Shown piece after piece: positions 12,948 to 23,221 of a DNA stretch of 60,000 bases. Positions within the stretch are counted from its first letter, which is position 1. Each line of letters starts with the position of its first letter. Position numbers and translations under genes: made by a program. The notes under the pieces are model-generated. The model had not been told where the DNA came from. It did no database searches and saw nothing but the letters and a program-made list of their open reading frames with translations. The DNA is taken from positions 2,802,001-2,862,000 of the forward strand of contig NC_092581.1 in NCBI RefSeq assembly GCF_037975245.1, written 5' to 3'. This DNA is from Apostichopus japonicus. Taxonomy: Eukaryota; Echinodermata; Holothuroidea; Aspidochirotida; Stichopodidae.

Positions 12948-13122
12948 CTTACATGTCTCAACACAACCTCAGCACTCTAGGACAGTCTGGTTATCTTACA
13001 ACACTGCCATCCTTCCCCGATCATCGACCACTTGTTGTCATTACTGATTTCCTTTTCATTCTGCCACTCAATTATATGGCTTCCTAGATCAAATGTGCTC
13101 TAGTTGTGTGGAGACAGGTAAG
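12948..13122. mobile_element. 175-bp MITE, same family as 6051-6318
   Basis: The inverted ends at 12948-12975 and 13095-13122 begin cttacatgtctcaacacaac and finish ggagacaggtaag. They match the family terminus in both orientations with several mismatches. The interior is short and noncoding. No target-site duplication is evident. Confidence 0.6.
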
Positions 13123-13292
13123 TCATGAATATTCAAACCTGGTATGGTTTATCATGTTTTAAGGAACTGAAGCTATGAAATCTGTCAGACTTTAATTTTA
13201 GAAAAAGTGAAAAGGACATGTACAGTACATGTATTATATTGTACAGTGTACAGTCATTGTGTACAGAAGAAGAGTTTGAAGTACAGTACATT

Positions 13293-13400
13293 TAAAGGTC
13301 TACGGACACGTTTTCCTAATCGCTCTAATAGGCATTAGAAATCATGACAATAGCTGCATCTCCCATGAAAATTGCATCCAAATTATGTTAAATATTATAT
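13293..13400 (+). repeat. Dispersed repeat, copy 1
   Basis: The segment containing aaaggtctacggacac and attagaaatcatgacaatag recurs in diverged form at 35355-35450 in the same orientation. Neither copy has visible termini or coding capacity, so the class is unknown. Confidence 0.5.
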
Positions 13401-13669
13401 TACTACGTCAGTTTGTCTGGATGTTACAGTTCTTCAAGTGTGGATAATGTTTGTTGGTTTGAACGACATGATATAACTCGATAAAATGTCTGCTCTAAGC
13501 AGCTTGGATGGCACTGTATATATGCATATATATACTGTATACTCTATGGTATATATATATCTATAGATGAAAGTAATTTGAGCGCAATTTGTGTAACAGC
13601 TTTCAAGGTTGAATAACTCTGAGCTTTAACAAAACTAAAATGATCAGTTTTCATGATTGAGGCCAAAAA

Positions 13670-13890
13670 AGGAGAGGAAGAGAAAAGCAACAAAAAATAG
13701 AGAGAGAGAGAGCGAGAGAGACAGAGAATAGAAAAATATCTAACAGAAGTCTCTCCAAAAGATCTAGAAGAATAGTGAAAAGAAAGAATAAGAAGTAAAA
13801 ATGAAAGGAAAAAAGAAAGAAATGAAAAGAAGAGAAACTAATAAAAGAATAAGAGAAACTAATAAAAGAATAAGAGAAAGACAAATGCAT
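13670..13890. repeat. Purine-rich GA tract
   Basis: The + strand is almost entirely A and G over about 200 bp, with runs of gagagagaga and repeats of aataaaagaataagagaaac near 13840-13880. It is a low-complexity tract. Short reading frames across it are compositional. Confidence 0.8.
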
Positions 13891-15237
13891 TGTACCAAGG
13901 ATAATGTGAAAGGCCGCTTAAAGTGTGAAACGAATCATGCTGATAAATATATATCGTTTCTGTTGATACTTTCGCCGCGAGGCCTGATAACGACTACGAC
14001 GATGAAAGTAAAAAAGATGATATTTGCCAGGGCATTTTATGGATTTTCTTGTTCCACCCGACTAAACAATTTATCATTCCCCAAAACAGCCATTATAACC
14101 CATTCCTACCTGATGTATCAAAGCAGTTTGCAATCAAGAAATTTCTGGGCAAAGTATATTGCATCTAATCAGGGCAAAATTCATTTTTCACTCTTGCCCG
14201 ACACAATTTTTATCGATTCAAGCTCATCTTTTTTTTATGATAATTCCCGGTTTCGGTGATGTTCTCCATGTGTATTTCCCAGAGAAGTGATTATCTGTCA
14301 AGCTGACAAAGCACAGGCATTTTGCCAAAGGGAAAGGGAGACCCAAAAAAAAAGAAGAAATTTAAGGAGAAAAATAGGCAGAAATAAAGAGGAAAAGAAG
14401 AGAGAGGACTTTTCTATCTGTTTTACTGATTATTAGCCATTAGGATCAGGAAATGTTTTATAGCCAGAGAAATGTTTTTTTCCTCAGTGACGGATGGAAT
14501 CGTACATATTTTAACCCATCACTTGTGTGAATTGGAATACAAAAATGCGCATAATATCAGTGATGCATGCAATGCATTACTCTACGTCGTCAGATGTAAA
14601 AGTACAGTAGAAATTTGTTTATGTTACTACTGTTAGAAGAAATAGTTACATGTGTATGGAGGGAATGTTTATAAAGTTCATTTTTCGTGTCTAGAGACTG
14701 CCATTTGAACGTGCAGGACTCTACGACAGAGGCCCGTGAGGGGTGTCGAAAACAGTTACGTGACTTTATTTTCAACTTTATCAGTTGAAGGGGGGTGCTT
14801 GACTCCATTAATATGTGATGTGGACTGAGGTTTGAATAATTTAAACACTGTTATAAATTGATCATTGTAAATTAGTAAGAGCTGGCTGGGATGTTGTAAA
14901 ATAAATTTGAAAACCTATTAAAAGGCAAACATGTGTTCTATCGTTGGGGGTTGGGGCAAACAGGGTTAAATCGTTAGAAACATTGCTTCCTGAGGTTATA
15001 TGTGTCAGTTAATGCTTAGACTACTTTTAAGCACATTTCTATTCTGTAGCGCACAGCCCCCTATCTATCCCCCCTATCTTTCCCCCTCTTTCTCCTGTTT
15101 GTGACTTGGTAACATTTTTATAACCAGTACACGCACTCTAATCTACAGCCAGAGTTCCCCCTAAGCTGCTGTGTGTGGTTTTTCATTCCAAATCTAGGAC
15201 TGAATAGTTAATAGTGTTGCTGGATGTAGCCTAGTTT

Positions 15238-15799
15238 GCATAGAAGGATCAGACTACACACTACATACAGAACACAACACTATCATACAGTGTATGCATA
15301 CAAAGAGATAGTGTAACTGGCTGTACAGTAGACCAGATAGCATAGAAGGATCAGACTACACACTACATACAGAACACAACACAACACTATCATTCAGTGT
15401 ATGCATACAAAGAGATAGTGTAACTGGCTGTACAGTAGACCAGATAGCATAGAAGGATCAGACTACACACTACATACAGAACACAACACAACACTATCAT
15501 ACAGTGTATGCATACAAAGAGATAGTGTTACTGGCTGTACAGTAGCTCAGTTTGCATAGAAGGATCAGACTACACACTACATACAGAACACAACACTACC
15601 ATGCAGTGTATGTATACAAAGAGATAGTGTAACTGGTTGTACAGTAGCCCAGTTTGCATAGAAGGATCAGACTACACACTACATACAGAACACAACACTA
15701 TCATACAGTGTATGTATACAAAGAGATAGTGTAGCTACATTTACAGTAGTCCAGTTTGCCTACAAGGATCAGACTACACACTACATACAGAACACAACA
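15238..15799. repeat. About 103-bp tandem repeat, 6 copies
   Basis: Copies begin at about 15238, 15340, 15448, 15554, 15656 and 15758, each with the phrase aaggatcagactacacacta. The unit is 102-108 bp, the size variation coming from an extra acaac. The last copy is truncated after about 40 bp. Confidence 0.95.
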
Positions 15800-18570
15800 A
15801 TGTATGATGTAAATTTGAAAAATGTTCTGCAACCACCTACTTCAAGTGAGAGAGTTTTTCAGTTGCATAAATTTACACTTGTTAGCAAGTAAATAATTTT
15901 GGCCACACACCATTAAAGTGTTCTGTTTTTTTTTCAAATTTAACATTCAATGAGTTCCTTTGATGTATATACAGTACTTAAGTTAACACTATAGATAAGC
16001 ATCCAACAGCATCCGCATTCTCTCTCTCCCCTCTCGTTTTTTTCTCATGCATTTTTTTATTTTATCCAAAGGAATTTTCTCGCTGCCTTCGAGAAAGAGC
16101 TCTGAAATGTTATATGGATTTCAGAAAATCCGAGCGAAGTTTTGATTTCCTTGGAGAATGAGTAAAAATCAGAATAATGTATTGGAGGGCTGCTGAAGGA
16201 TTGGTTTGTCTACAGATTTTGATAACTGCTCAATAACTTTACAGAATTAGGTGGCCCAGGTTTAGACTCTGGAAGAGAAATTCGATATCATTTCCTGATT
16301 AATTGTTCGCTCCTTAAAACGAGAATTTTCTGCAATTTTCAATTCCTGAAGGTGCTCCATAGTTTTCTTTTGCCTCGTCGTCGTAGGCGCGGTGCTGGAG
16401 AACGGAGATTGGATTGACCAACAGACGTTAAAATCTCTCAGCTTTTTGGAGATGCTTGTACGACTGAGAATTGGAGATGAAAGATGAAGGGAGGCTCTTG
16501 AACCTCTGGCACCTGTTTAGCTACTTTGTGACAAATTTCTTCTTCTTCAAATCCTCAAGAGTGTTTTCAGCTTAATAACAATATCATATCAAGGGTTGTG
16601 TTTATGTTAAACCAGCCTGTTGTAGTACTACAGTTCAGTATCTATGCAATGCAATAAAATACACTGTATATTTCCTGTCACAAAATAAGTCTAAACTTCC
16701 AAATTATAGCCATTTGTGGAGAATCAACTGGCAGTGGGATGAAGTATCTACTGTACCGGCTACAGTCAAATTCCCACTAGCATATTCAGTGAATTAATGA
16801 ATTAATTCAAACACAACATTAAAGTTTTGCTACATTTAGGAAAATGCAAACTGTGCCTTTTTCCCCTTTTTCCAGGCAAATTGCAAAATCCACTGGCTGG
16901 CACTTAGCCAGTAATTTATAGTCTGGAATTTCGAAGCCTGCAGTATAGTCTGCAAAACAGTCACAATAATGGATGAGCTTCACAACTTATTATAGATTGT
17001 TGATAATTGTATGACAATAAATTCTTACATATCTCAAGGAAAGTTGGTTTATATAGTTTTCTAAACAATTCCAGACACTTAATGTACTAGTAGGTGTAGG
17101 TCTATATAGGTCCACATTTTTTTTCTTTCCCCACAATGTATCTGCTTCTCTCGGTACCTGTCTATGTATGCTCCACATACATACACATTCTCATCAACTA
17201 TATATCTAACCCCAAAATACTTGATAACATGTTAGCAATGTGCAGCTACATTTGACCACTTTGTAGAAATAATGCAAAGTCGATTTTAGCAAGAGGTTAG
17301 ATTTTTCTGTGGGCCTGTGGTATACTAGAAATGTATCTCCTCGTGCCTGACTATGCAGTAATGCGTTGAAAATGTTACGCCAGACCATGGCTTTAAAGCC
17401 TCCTGTTGTCAGTTTGCATCGAGGCAACAAATGTCTGGCAATTTTGTATGCAAATGAAGGTCTTTATAAGAGGTAGGGAATTTGGAAATGTAAGCAGGAC
17501 TCTCGGATGAACTTTGCATGTTTTAAGATGCTTTCCCAAAAACAGATGAAGTAGTAGGACAGGTTGAAAACCATTTGGAAGTTGGTGAAAATGAACTAAC
17601 CTGAAAAAGGGAATTTATAATTTTGTTTTGTTCGTTTGATAGATGAGACAGAAAAATAGTTTTGTATTTAAGATAAGCGTAGAAATAATTAAAATAATAC
17701 AGTCTCAAGGTGGCGATGAGATTGGTGTATATCCTTGCAAGTAATGTGCACAGTAAATTGAGTAATCTTGGAAACGAAAACAAGCTCCCCACAAAATCTT
17801 AATATAATCCCTTGCAAAACAGCATTTATGGAATTAACCTTGGAAATGTTTAGAGAACAGACTTTTTTTAATTTATATAATTTACGGTCCAACGGTTATT
17901 GCTGTCCTCACCAATATCTCTCTATTGCCCCGTGGACATTTAGTGGGTATAATAAAAAATTCTAGACAAATTCTCTCGACTTTGAGATAAGCATTCTCGA
18001 CTCGATGGAAAAAGACGGAGACCCCTCCGTCTCGAGGAAGGAATATTTTTTTTTTGTTCATTAGATTCTGTAGACGGACAACTAATGTAGCATGAGGGTT
18101 GGATAAGGAGTCGAGTTTAGTTTGACAAATTCCGTTTTCATTTGGTGATTTCAATGAAGAGATGAAGAGACAGCTATGTGGAGATAGAGAGAGAGAGGTT
18201 GCTGGCATATCGGAAAAAAATTGACGTTTTGGCGAAGTGTGTGCGTTGGATGAGATCGTACTGCATACAGTAGAACACAGTCATGACCATCCCTGAAATA
18301 CAGTGTGCATGAAACAATTATAACACATGAATTCATTAATTTATTAATTGTGTAAATACGAACAGTAAATAGTGTGGTTGGCATGAAGTGCATTTGAAAT
18401 GAGGATAGATATTATATATATTGATAATATATTTGTAGGAATCCGAGACAGAGAGAGGGAGAGAGATTATTGAGAAAGTAGAAGAATATTGGCGTGTAAG
18501 AATTTGAGGTACAGAATTTAACTTGATTTGATATTGGGATCGAAAGAGACCAATTCACAGCGCGTACTCC

Positions 18571-18665
18571 CTCACCTCATATAACCTATGCATTACCGTA
18601 TTAACCTCGCTCTAGCATCTGGCAATTTGTCTGTATGTAAGTGTGGCCATCTCCCTTCCGTAATT
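18571..18665 (+). repeat. DIRS left inverted terminal repeat
   Basis: This 95-bp stretch is the reverse complement of 24544-24638, with no mismatch seen by eye. It begins ctcacctcatataacctatg. Outside it, the left end carries a 19-bp unshared extension (18552-18570), which is copied in inverse in the internal complementary region. Confidence 0.93.
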
Positions 18666-18856
18666 GCCAGCTGTTACGCAAGTATCGCTCTCTTATTGCT
18701 CTCACTAAATCCTAAGATTTCAATTACTTCGTCTAAAGTTTATCGTTGTTTTTGTAATTCTTTTTCATCTATTCAACGTCCTGCACGTTTGAACTGCTTT
18801 TTGTCTTTGAAACGTTTTTTCTTTCGTGATTTTCGAACGTTTTTTTTGGTTTACCT

Positions 18857-19137
18857 CGTGAACGTGGTTCACGTAGCGTGGCTAGGCCCGCACCTTAGTG
18901 TAGCGTTCCCCTAGCGTTTATTTACTTCCACGTACAGCAGTCGTGTACGTGGGCTTACTTGCAGTTAAGTAACTGCTTTGTTTAGTTCTTCATACGGTTT
19001 TCGTACAGCAGTCGTGTACGTTTTCCCTTTGCAGTAAAGTAACTGCCTTGTTTATTTTTCGTACTGGTTTAGATACGAATTTCTTGCTGTTCACGTACAG
19101 CAGCCGTGTACGTTTTCATTCTGCAGTAAAGTAACTG
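18857..19137 (+). promoter_or_regulatory. DIRS leader with three repeated paired stem-loops
   Basis: Between the left repeat and the first ORF, a two-hairpin module occurs three times. Hairpin 1 (cgtacagcagtcgtgtacg) is at 18931, 19002 and 19094. In the first copy its stem extends to 9 perfect base pairs (18928-18936 with 18944-18952). Hairpin 2 (gcagttaagtaactgc and variants) is at 18961, 19031 and 19123, with a 7-bp stem in the first copy. A further perfect stem cgtgaac/gttcacg lies at 18857-18873. Module spacing is 71 and 92 bp. Possible roles are RNA packaging, translation control or recombinase/Gag binding; the sequence does not decide between them. Confidence 0.6.
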
Positions 19138-19166
19138 TTTTTGATTTAGTTTTCACAGCTTCAGGT

Positions 19167-19233
19167 CTCGGAGATTTCTCGAAAAAAAAAAAATTTTTTC
19201 GGAGATTTCTCGGAAAAAAAAAAAAAAAAAAGG
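19167..19233 (+). other. Duplicated palindrome and A-runs before the Gag start
   Basis: The short palindrome-bearing phrase tcggagatttctcg occurs at 19168 and again at 19199. Each copy is followed by a run of A, the second about 18 bases long and ending just before the ATG at 19234. An A-rich leader directly before the start codon is notable but its function is unknown. Confidence 0.5.
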
Positions 19234-21150
19234 ATGGAAAACTGCCGTTCTTGTAAGCAGTTCCGTCCGTTCAAAGCATGGGATAAGCATGATTTATGCC
19301 CAAAGTGTCGCCCATGCGGGAGTAAGCAGACCTGCTCCATTTGCCAGGACTGGACCCAGGAGCGCTGGGATTTGATCGGTACCTGGCTGGCGGATAAAGC
19401 CGCAGAAAAAAGAAAGAAGGCGGCTTCCTCAAAGCAGGGGAAAAAGAAGCCGCCGGCGAAGGAACCCCAGGCGGCCATAAGAGATGGCATAAGCCCTAAA
19501 CATGGGGGAACGGAGGGCGCCATACGAGATGGCTCAAACCCTCCTCAGGAACGGGTATCCATACGAGATGGAGCTAATTCCCGTGCGGCGTCAGCTCAGC
19601 CACGGCCGCGACCCCAGGAGGGTCCGTCCACTTCAGGCCACGTGGAGTCCAGAAGCCCCCGAAGACAAGCGGTGGCGGACTTATTTACTTCAACTCCGGG
19701 GTCGTGGGACCACAACCGGAGAGATTTCTCGGGGTTCTCCCCGGAGAGTACGGAACGGCGCCAAAGCCGAAGCAGAAGCCGTACCCACAGCCGTAGCCGC
19801 GGTAGGAGCCGGGAAAGACACCGGCGACCTCGACGCAGGTCGAGGTCTGGCTCGTCGCCCTCGTCCTCGAGCGGACATTCTTCTGGGCGACACAGGGCCA
19901 AGAAACGAAAGAGGAGACAATCCCCAGATCCGGGGCAGGCTCTCCTTTCCCAGGTTAAAGACCTCCTGGGACAATTGCTACAAAAGCCGAGTCAACAGGA
20001 CCCGGAACAACAAGGGGCTCCGTCAATTCCACCACAACCGGCGCCACCGCCAGCACCGGTTACGGACGATCTCGCCCCTGAGGAGGCCCAGGCAGATCCC
20101 TGGGACGACGTCTCCTCCAGAGCTGATGATGCGCTGTCAATCGCAGCTAGTGCCCGCCTCCTCAGTGGAGACTCCGAGGCGGAGGATGAAGAACCCTTAC
20201 GGGGTACAGAAATTTCGGCGGAAGCCTTTGAGAAGGCGACGGCAGTACTCCGCAGAGTCCTCGGCTTCGAGGAAAGGGTGGATGCGCGGGCCCACGAGGG
20301 GCCGGCATCCAAACTCACTTTGAACGCGGCCACCCAAAAGCCTCGAGCCTCCATCCCGGTGGATGTGGAATGTAGAGAGCGGTTCGAGGCGGTGGCACAG
20401 GCGAAACGCTGGACAGCCTTCCAGCGATCAGCCCATCGCACTTTCCACGTGGGCGACGAAGACTGGGAAAGTCTTTTCACGCCACCCCAAATCCCGCCTC
20501 AAGTGAAGGAGAGACTTCGGTCGGCGGGTGCCTTAGACGGCAAAGACAAGTTCAGGGAGAAGGGTGCACAGACCCTAGAATCCTCCCTGTTCGACGTAGA
20601 TAGGGCCTCCCGCGCAGGGATGAAGTACTCGTCAGCCCTATTACTTTTCGCCGAGCTATTGAACAGATCGTTCCAACAGGCCCAGGCATCGGGTATCTCC
20701 CGCAAAGATACCGCCGCCATCATTGCCCTCCTGGGACCCGTTTCCAGGATGGTATTAGACCAGTTCGCCCGCGTCTCGGTTAAGGCTACCTTGACACGTC
20801 GGGACCTGGTTCTGAACTCCCTGAATTGGTCGTCCAGATCCACGGCGGACGCGTTCCGCAACTTACCGATCCTGGGCAGCGACCTCTTCGGCGGCAAGTT
20901 CGATGACAAACTCCGGGAGGAGGCAGAGAGGATGAAGTCTCTGAGGGAGGCGGATGAGCATATGTCCCGCCCGACCTCATCCTCGCGCCCACGTTTTGAC
21001 TCAAGACAAGGTAGCCGCTCAAGATCCAGCTACAGTCAGAGTCGGGGCGCTCCGCGAACGCATTCCGCTCCTTCGCGGCCCGAACACAGGCCGTACCGCC
21101 CGCAATACCGCGGAAGCCGCGGAAGCCGCGGGCGCGGTAAACGGCCCTAG
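19234..21150 (+). CDS. DIRS ORF1, Gag-like protein
   Basis: This is a 638-residue open frame and the first ORF of the DIRS element. The start has good context (A at -3, G at +4). The N terminus carries a cysteine cluster (C4, C7, C22, C25, C28, C34, C37 with H19) that looks like a zinc-binding module. Then come three IRDG repeats (about residues 80-115), an arginine-serine tract (about 175-230) resembling RS domains and nuclear localisation signals, an acidic segment near 290-325, and a C-terminal half without an obvious motif that may be the capsid-like region. The C terminus is Arg/Ser/Gly-rich, suggesting RNA binding. By position and composition it is the structural RNA-binding protein. 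It overlaps ORF2 by 197 nt in a different frame. The Gag role is inferred. Confidence 0.85.
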   Translation: MENCRSCKQFRPFKAWDKHDLCPKCRPCGSKQTCSICQDWTQERWDLIGTWLADKAAEKRKKAASSKQGKKKPPAKEPQAAIRDGISPKHGGTEGAIRDGSNPPQERVSIRDGANSRAASAQPRPRPQEGPSTSGHVESRSPRRQAVADLFTSTPGSWDHNRRDFSGFSPESTERRQSRSRSRTHSRSRGRSRERHRRPRRRSRSGSSPSSSSGHSSGRHRAKKRKRRQSPDPGQALLSQVKDLLGQLLQKPSQQDPEQQGAPSIPPQPAPPPAPVTDDLAPEEAQADPWDDVSSRADDALSIAASARLLSGDSEAEDEEPLRGTEISAEAFEKATAVLRRVLGFEERVDARAHEGPASKLTLNAATQKPRASIPVDVECRERFEAVAQAKRWTAFQRSAHRTFHVGDEDWESLFTPPQIPPQVKERLRSAGALDGKDKFREKGAQTLESSLFDVDRASRAGMKYSSALLLFAELLNRSFQQAQASGISRKDTAAIIALLGPVSRMVLDQFARVSVKATLTRRDLVLNSLNWSSRSTADAFRNLPILGSDLFGGKFDDKLREEAERMKSLREADEHMSRPTSSSRPRFDSRQGSRSRSSYSQSRGAPRTHSAPSRPEHRPYRPQYRGSRGSRGRGKRP

Positions 21151-23221
21151 GGATGCCCACCCCACCGTAGCAGCCAAGGCCAAGGTGGGGGGGCGACTAA
21201 GAGTTTTCTGGGCTCACTGGGAGAAAATCGACCCAGGAGCCTGGGTACTGGACGTGGTAAAAAGGGGCTACGAGATAGAGTTCTCGTCTACCCCACCCCA
21301 ATATGGCCTCTTCGCAACCACGCCAGTACCCGAGATACCGGAAAAGCGGGCCGCCCTCGAAGACGAGATCAACAGTCTTCTCAAAAAAGGCGCCATTACG
21401 CGGGTCACCACCGCAAACGCGGACGGCCCCCTCTCCCGGTCCTCGTTCTTCCTCACGCCGAAGAAGAACGGGACTTGGAGGCCCATCCTGAACCTCAGAC
21501 CTCTCAACAGGAGGTTCATCCGACCGGAGAGGTTCAGGATGGAGACTCTCACATCAATCCTCCACCTACTGCGCCCAGGGATGTGGGCATCCTCCGTCGA
21601 TCTAAAGGATGCCTACCTACATATCCCCATCCGACTCGAGGACCAGCGGTTCCTCGCGTTCAGGTACAAGGCCATAGATTACCGCTTCACAGCGCTACCA
21701 TTTGGCCTCTCCACGGCACCCAGGGTTTTCACCAGGGTAACAAGGGCGGTCCTGGCTCACCTCCGCCGAAACGGGGTAATGGTGTTCGCCTACCTAGACG
21801 ATTGGTTAGTACTCGGCAACTCCCAACAAGGGGCTCTCGCCAGTACAAACGCCACCGTCTCCCTCCTGACGAAACTGGGGTGGTTAATCAATGTCGAGAA
21901 ATCCAACCTCGTGCCCACTCAATCGATCATATACTTAGGGGCCCGTCTCGACCTCGCCAGCGGCATGGTCTACCCGACGGCCGAAAGAACGGCAAGCCTA
22001 GTGGCCACGGCCAGAAAAATACTAGGCAATCGGAATACCCCAGCGCTCACGTGGCAGCGCCTATTGGGGAAGATGGCGAGCTTCACAGACCTTCTAGACC
22101 TGTGCAGACTCAGAATGAGGCCGCTCCAGCGGCACCTCCTCAAACACTATGCCCCGGATCGGTCGTCGGCGGCAACGCCAATCCCACTTCCAACGGGGCT
22201 TCGCCCGTTTCTCACGTGGTGGGCAGAGTCGGACAGGATCGCGGCAGGGCGACCTTTCCGGAACCCAGCCCCTACAACGTCGATCACGACGGATGCCTCC
22301 CTCAGCGGCTGGGGAGCGGTATGGGGCACACACACAGTTGCCGGCGAATGGGCGGAGCCCGAGAGGGGTCTCCATATCAATATTTTAGAGACGGAAGCGG
22401 TCCTGAGGGCCGTACGTCACTGGGCAACCCACCTAACGGGCCACACTGTCACGGTCCGGTCAGACAACACCACGACCGTGGCGTATATCAACCGTCAAGG
22501 GGGCACTCGATCCCTGGCCCTCCTACGCAGGACATGGGACCTGCTCGTCCTCTGCGACTCCCTTCGGATCGGCCTACGGGCGTCCCACCTAGCAGGGAAA
22601 GACAATATACTGGCAGACGCACTGTCCAGGGGGTATCTAGACAATGGGGAATGGGAGCTCTCCCGAACGTGGTCCGACCACATATTCCACCTGTTCGGCA
22701 GGCCGTCCGTCGACATGTTCGCGACGGCCAAGAACGCCAAACTCCCGACGTTCTGCTCCAGATACCACGACCCGCAGGCCTGGAAGACCGACGCCCTAGT
22801 CGTCTCATGGGCGGGCCTCTCCATGTACGCCTTTCCCCCACTGGGATTACTCCGCAGAATTCTCACGATGCTTCGGGACGTGGAAGCGGACATGCTTTTG
22901 ATCGCACCTTGCTGGCCCAATCAAGCATGGTTCCCACTCATCATCGAAATGCTGGTAGACCTACCATACAAATTCCCACCGGCCGCCAAGCTCCTCTCCC
23001 AACGGAGCGGCCACATAACCCACCCCGACATCACGAGCCTCCATCTAGCTGCGTGGAAACTCTCCGGCTCTCGCTCCAGACAGCGGGGTTTCCACCGGAG
23101 GTTGCGGACATTGCAGTGGATGCCCGCCGGCAGTCCACGGTTAAAACATACGATTCTAGACTGCACCGATACTATGTTTGGGCCGGGGACAACGCTGCTG
23201 ATCCCGTGGAGGCCTCAGTAG
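20954..23221 (+). CDS. DIRS ORF2: reverse transcriptase, RNase H, methyltransferase-like
   Basis: This is a 755-residue open frame, in the +1 frame relative to ORF1 and overlapping its last 197 nt. Recognisable RT sequence begins near residue 77. It contains SSFFLTPKKNGTWRPILNLR, then VDLKDAYLHIPI with the first catalytic Asp, then LPFGLSTAPRVFT, then the catalytic YLDD at residues 280-283. RNase H follows: Asp447 in TTDASLSGWG, Glu in NILETEAVL, Asp in VRSDNTTTVAYIN, and Asp in NILADALSR. After it, residues about 580-665 (PSVDMFAT, YAFPPLGLL, APCWPNQAWFP) match my recollection of the methyltransferase-like domain of DIRS elements. It copies the element RNA into DNA. The first Met lies upstream of the conserved region, so expression could be by internal initiation or by frameshift from ORF1. 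Confidence 0.93.
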   Translation: MSICPARPHPRAHVLTQDKVAAQDPATVRVGALRERIPLLRGPNTGRTARNTAEAAEAAGAVNGPRDAHPTVAAKAKVGGRLRVFWAHWEKIDPGAWVLDVVKRGYEIEFSSTPPQYGLFATTPVPEIPEKRAALEDEINSLLKKGAITRVTTANADGPLSRSSFFLTPKKNGTWRPILNLRPLNRRFIRPERFRMETLTSILHLLRPGMWASSVDLKDAYLHIPIRLEDQRFLAFRYKAIDYRFTALPFGLSTAPRVFTRVTRAVLAHLRRNGVMVFAYLDDWLVLGNSQQGALASTNATVSLLTKLGWLINVEKSNLVPTQSIIYLGARLDLASGMVYPTAERTASLVATARKILGNRNTPALTWQRLLGKMASFTDLLDLCRLRMRPLQRHLLKHYAPDRSSAATPIPLPTGLRPFLTWWAESDRIAAGRPFRNPAPTTSITTDASLSGWGAVWGTHTVAGEWAEPERGLHINILETEAVLRAVRHWATHLTGHTVTVRSDNTTTVAYINRQGGTRSLALLRRTWDLLVLCDSLRIGLRASHLAGKDNILADALSRGYLDNGEWELSRTWSDHIFHLFGRPSVDMFATAKNAKLPTFCSRYHDPQAWKTDALVVSWAGLSMYAFPPLGLLRRILTMLRDVEADMLLIAPCWPNQAWFPLIIEMLVDLPYKFPPAAKLLSQRSGHITHPDITSLHLAAWKLSGSRSRQRGFHRRLRTLQWMPAGSPRLKHTILDCTDTMFGPGTTLLIPWRPQ

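Noticed and set aside
18588-18914. A 108-codon frame at the DIRS left end
   Set aside because: It starts inside the terminal repeat and crosses a structured leader, and shows no domain. More likely untranslated.
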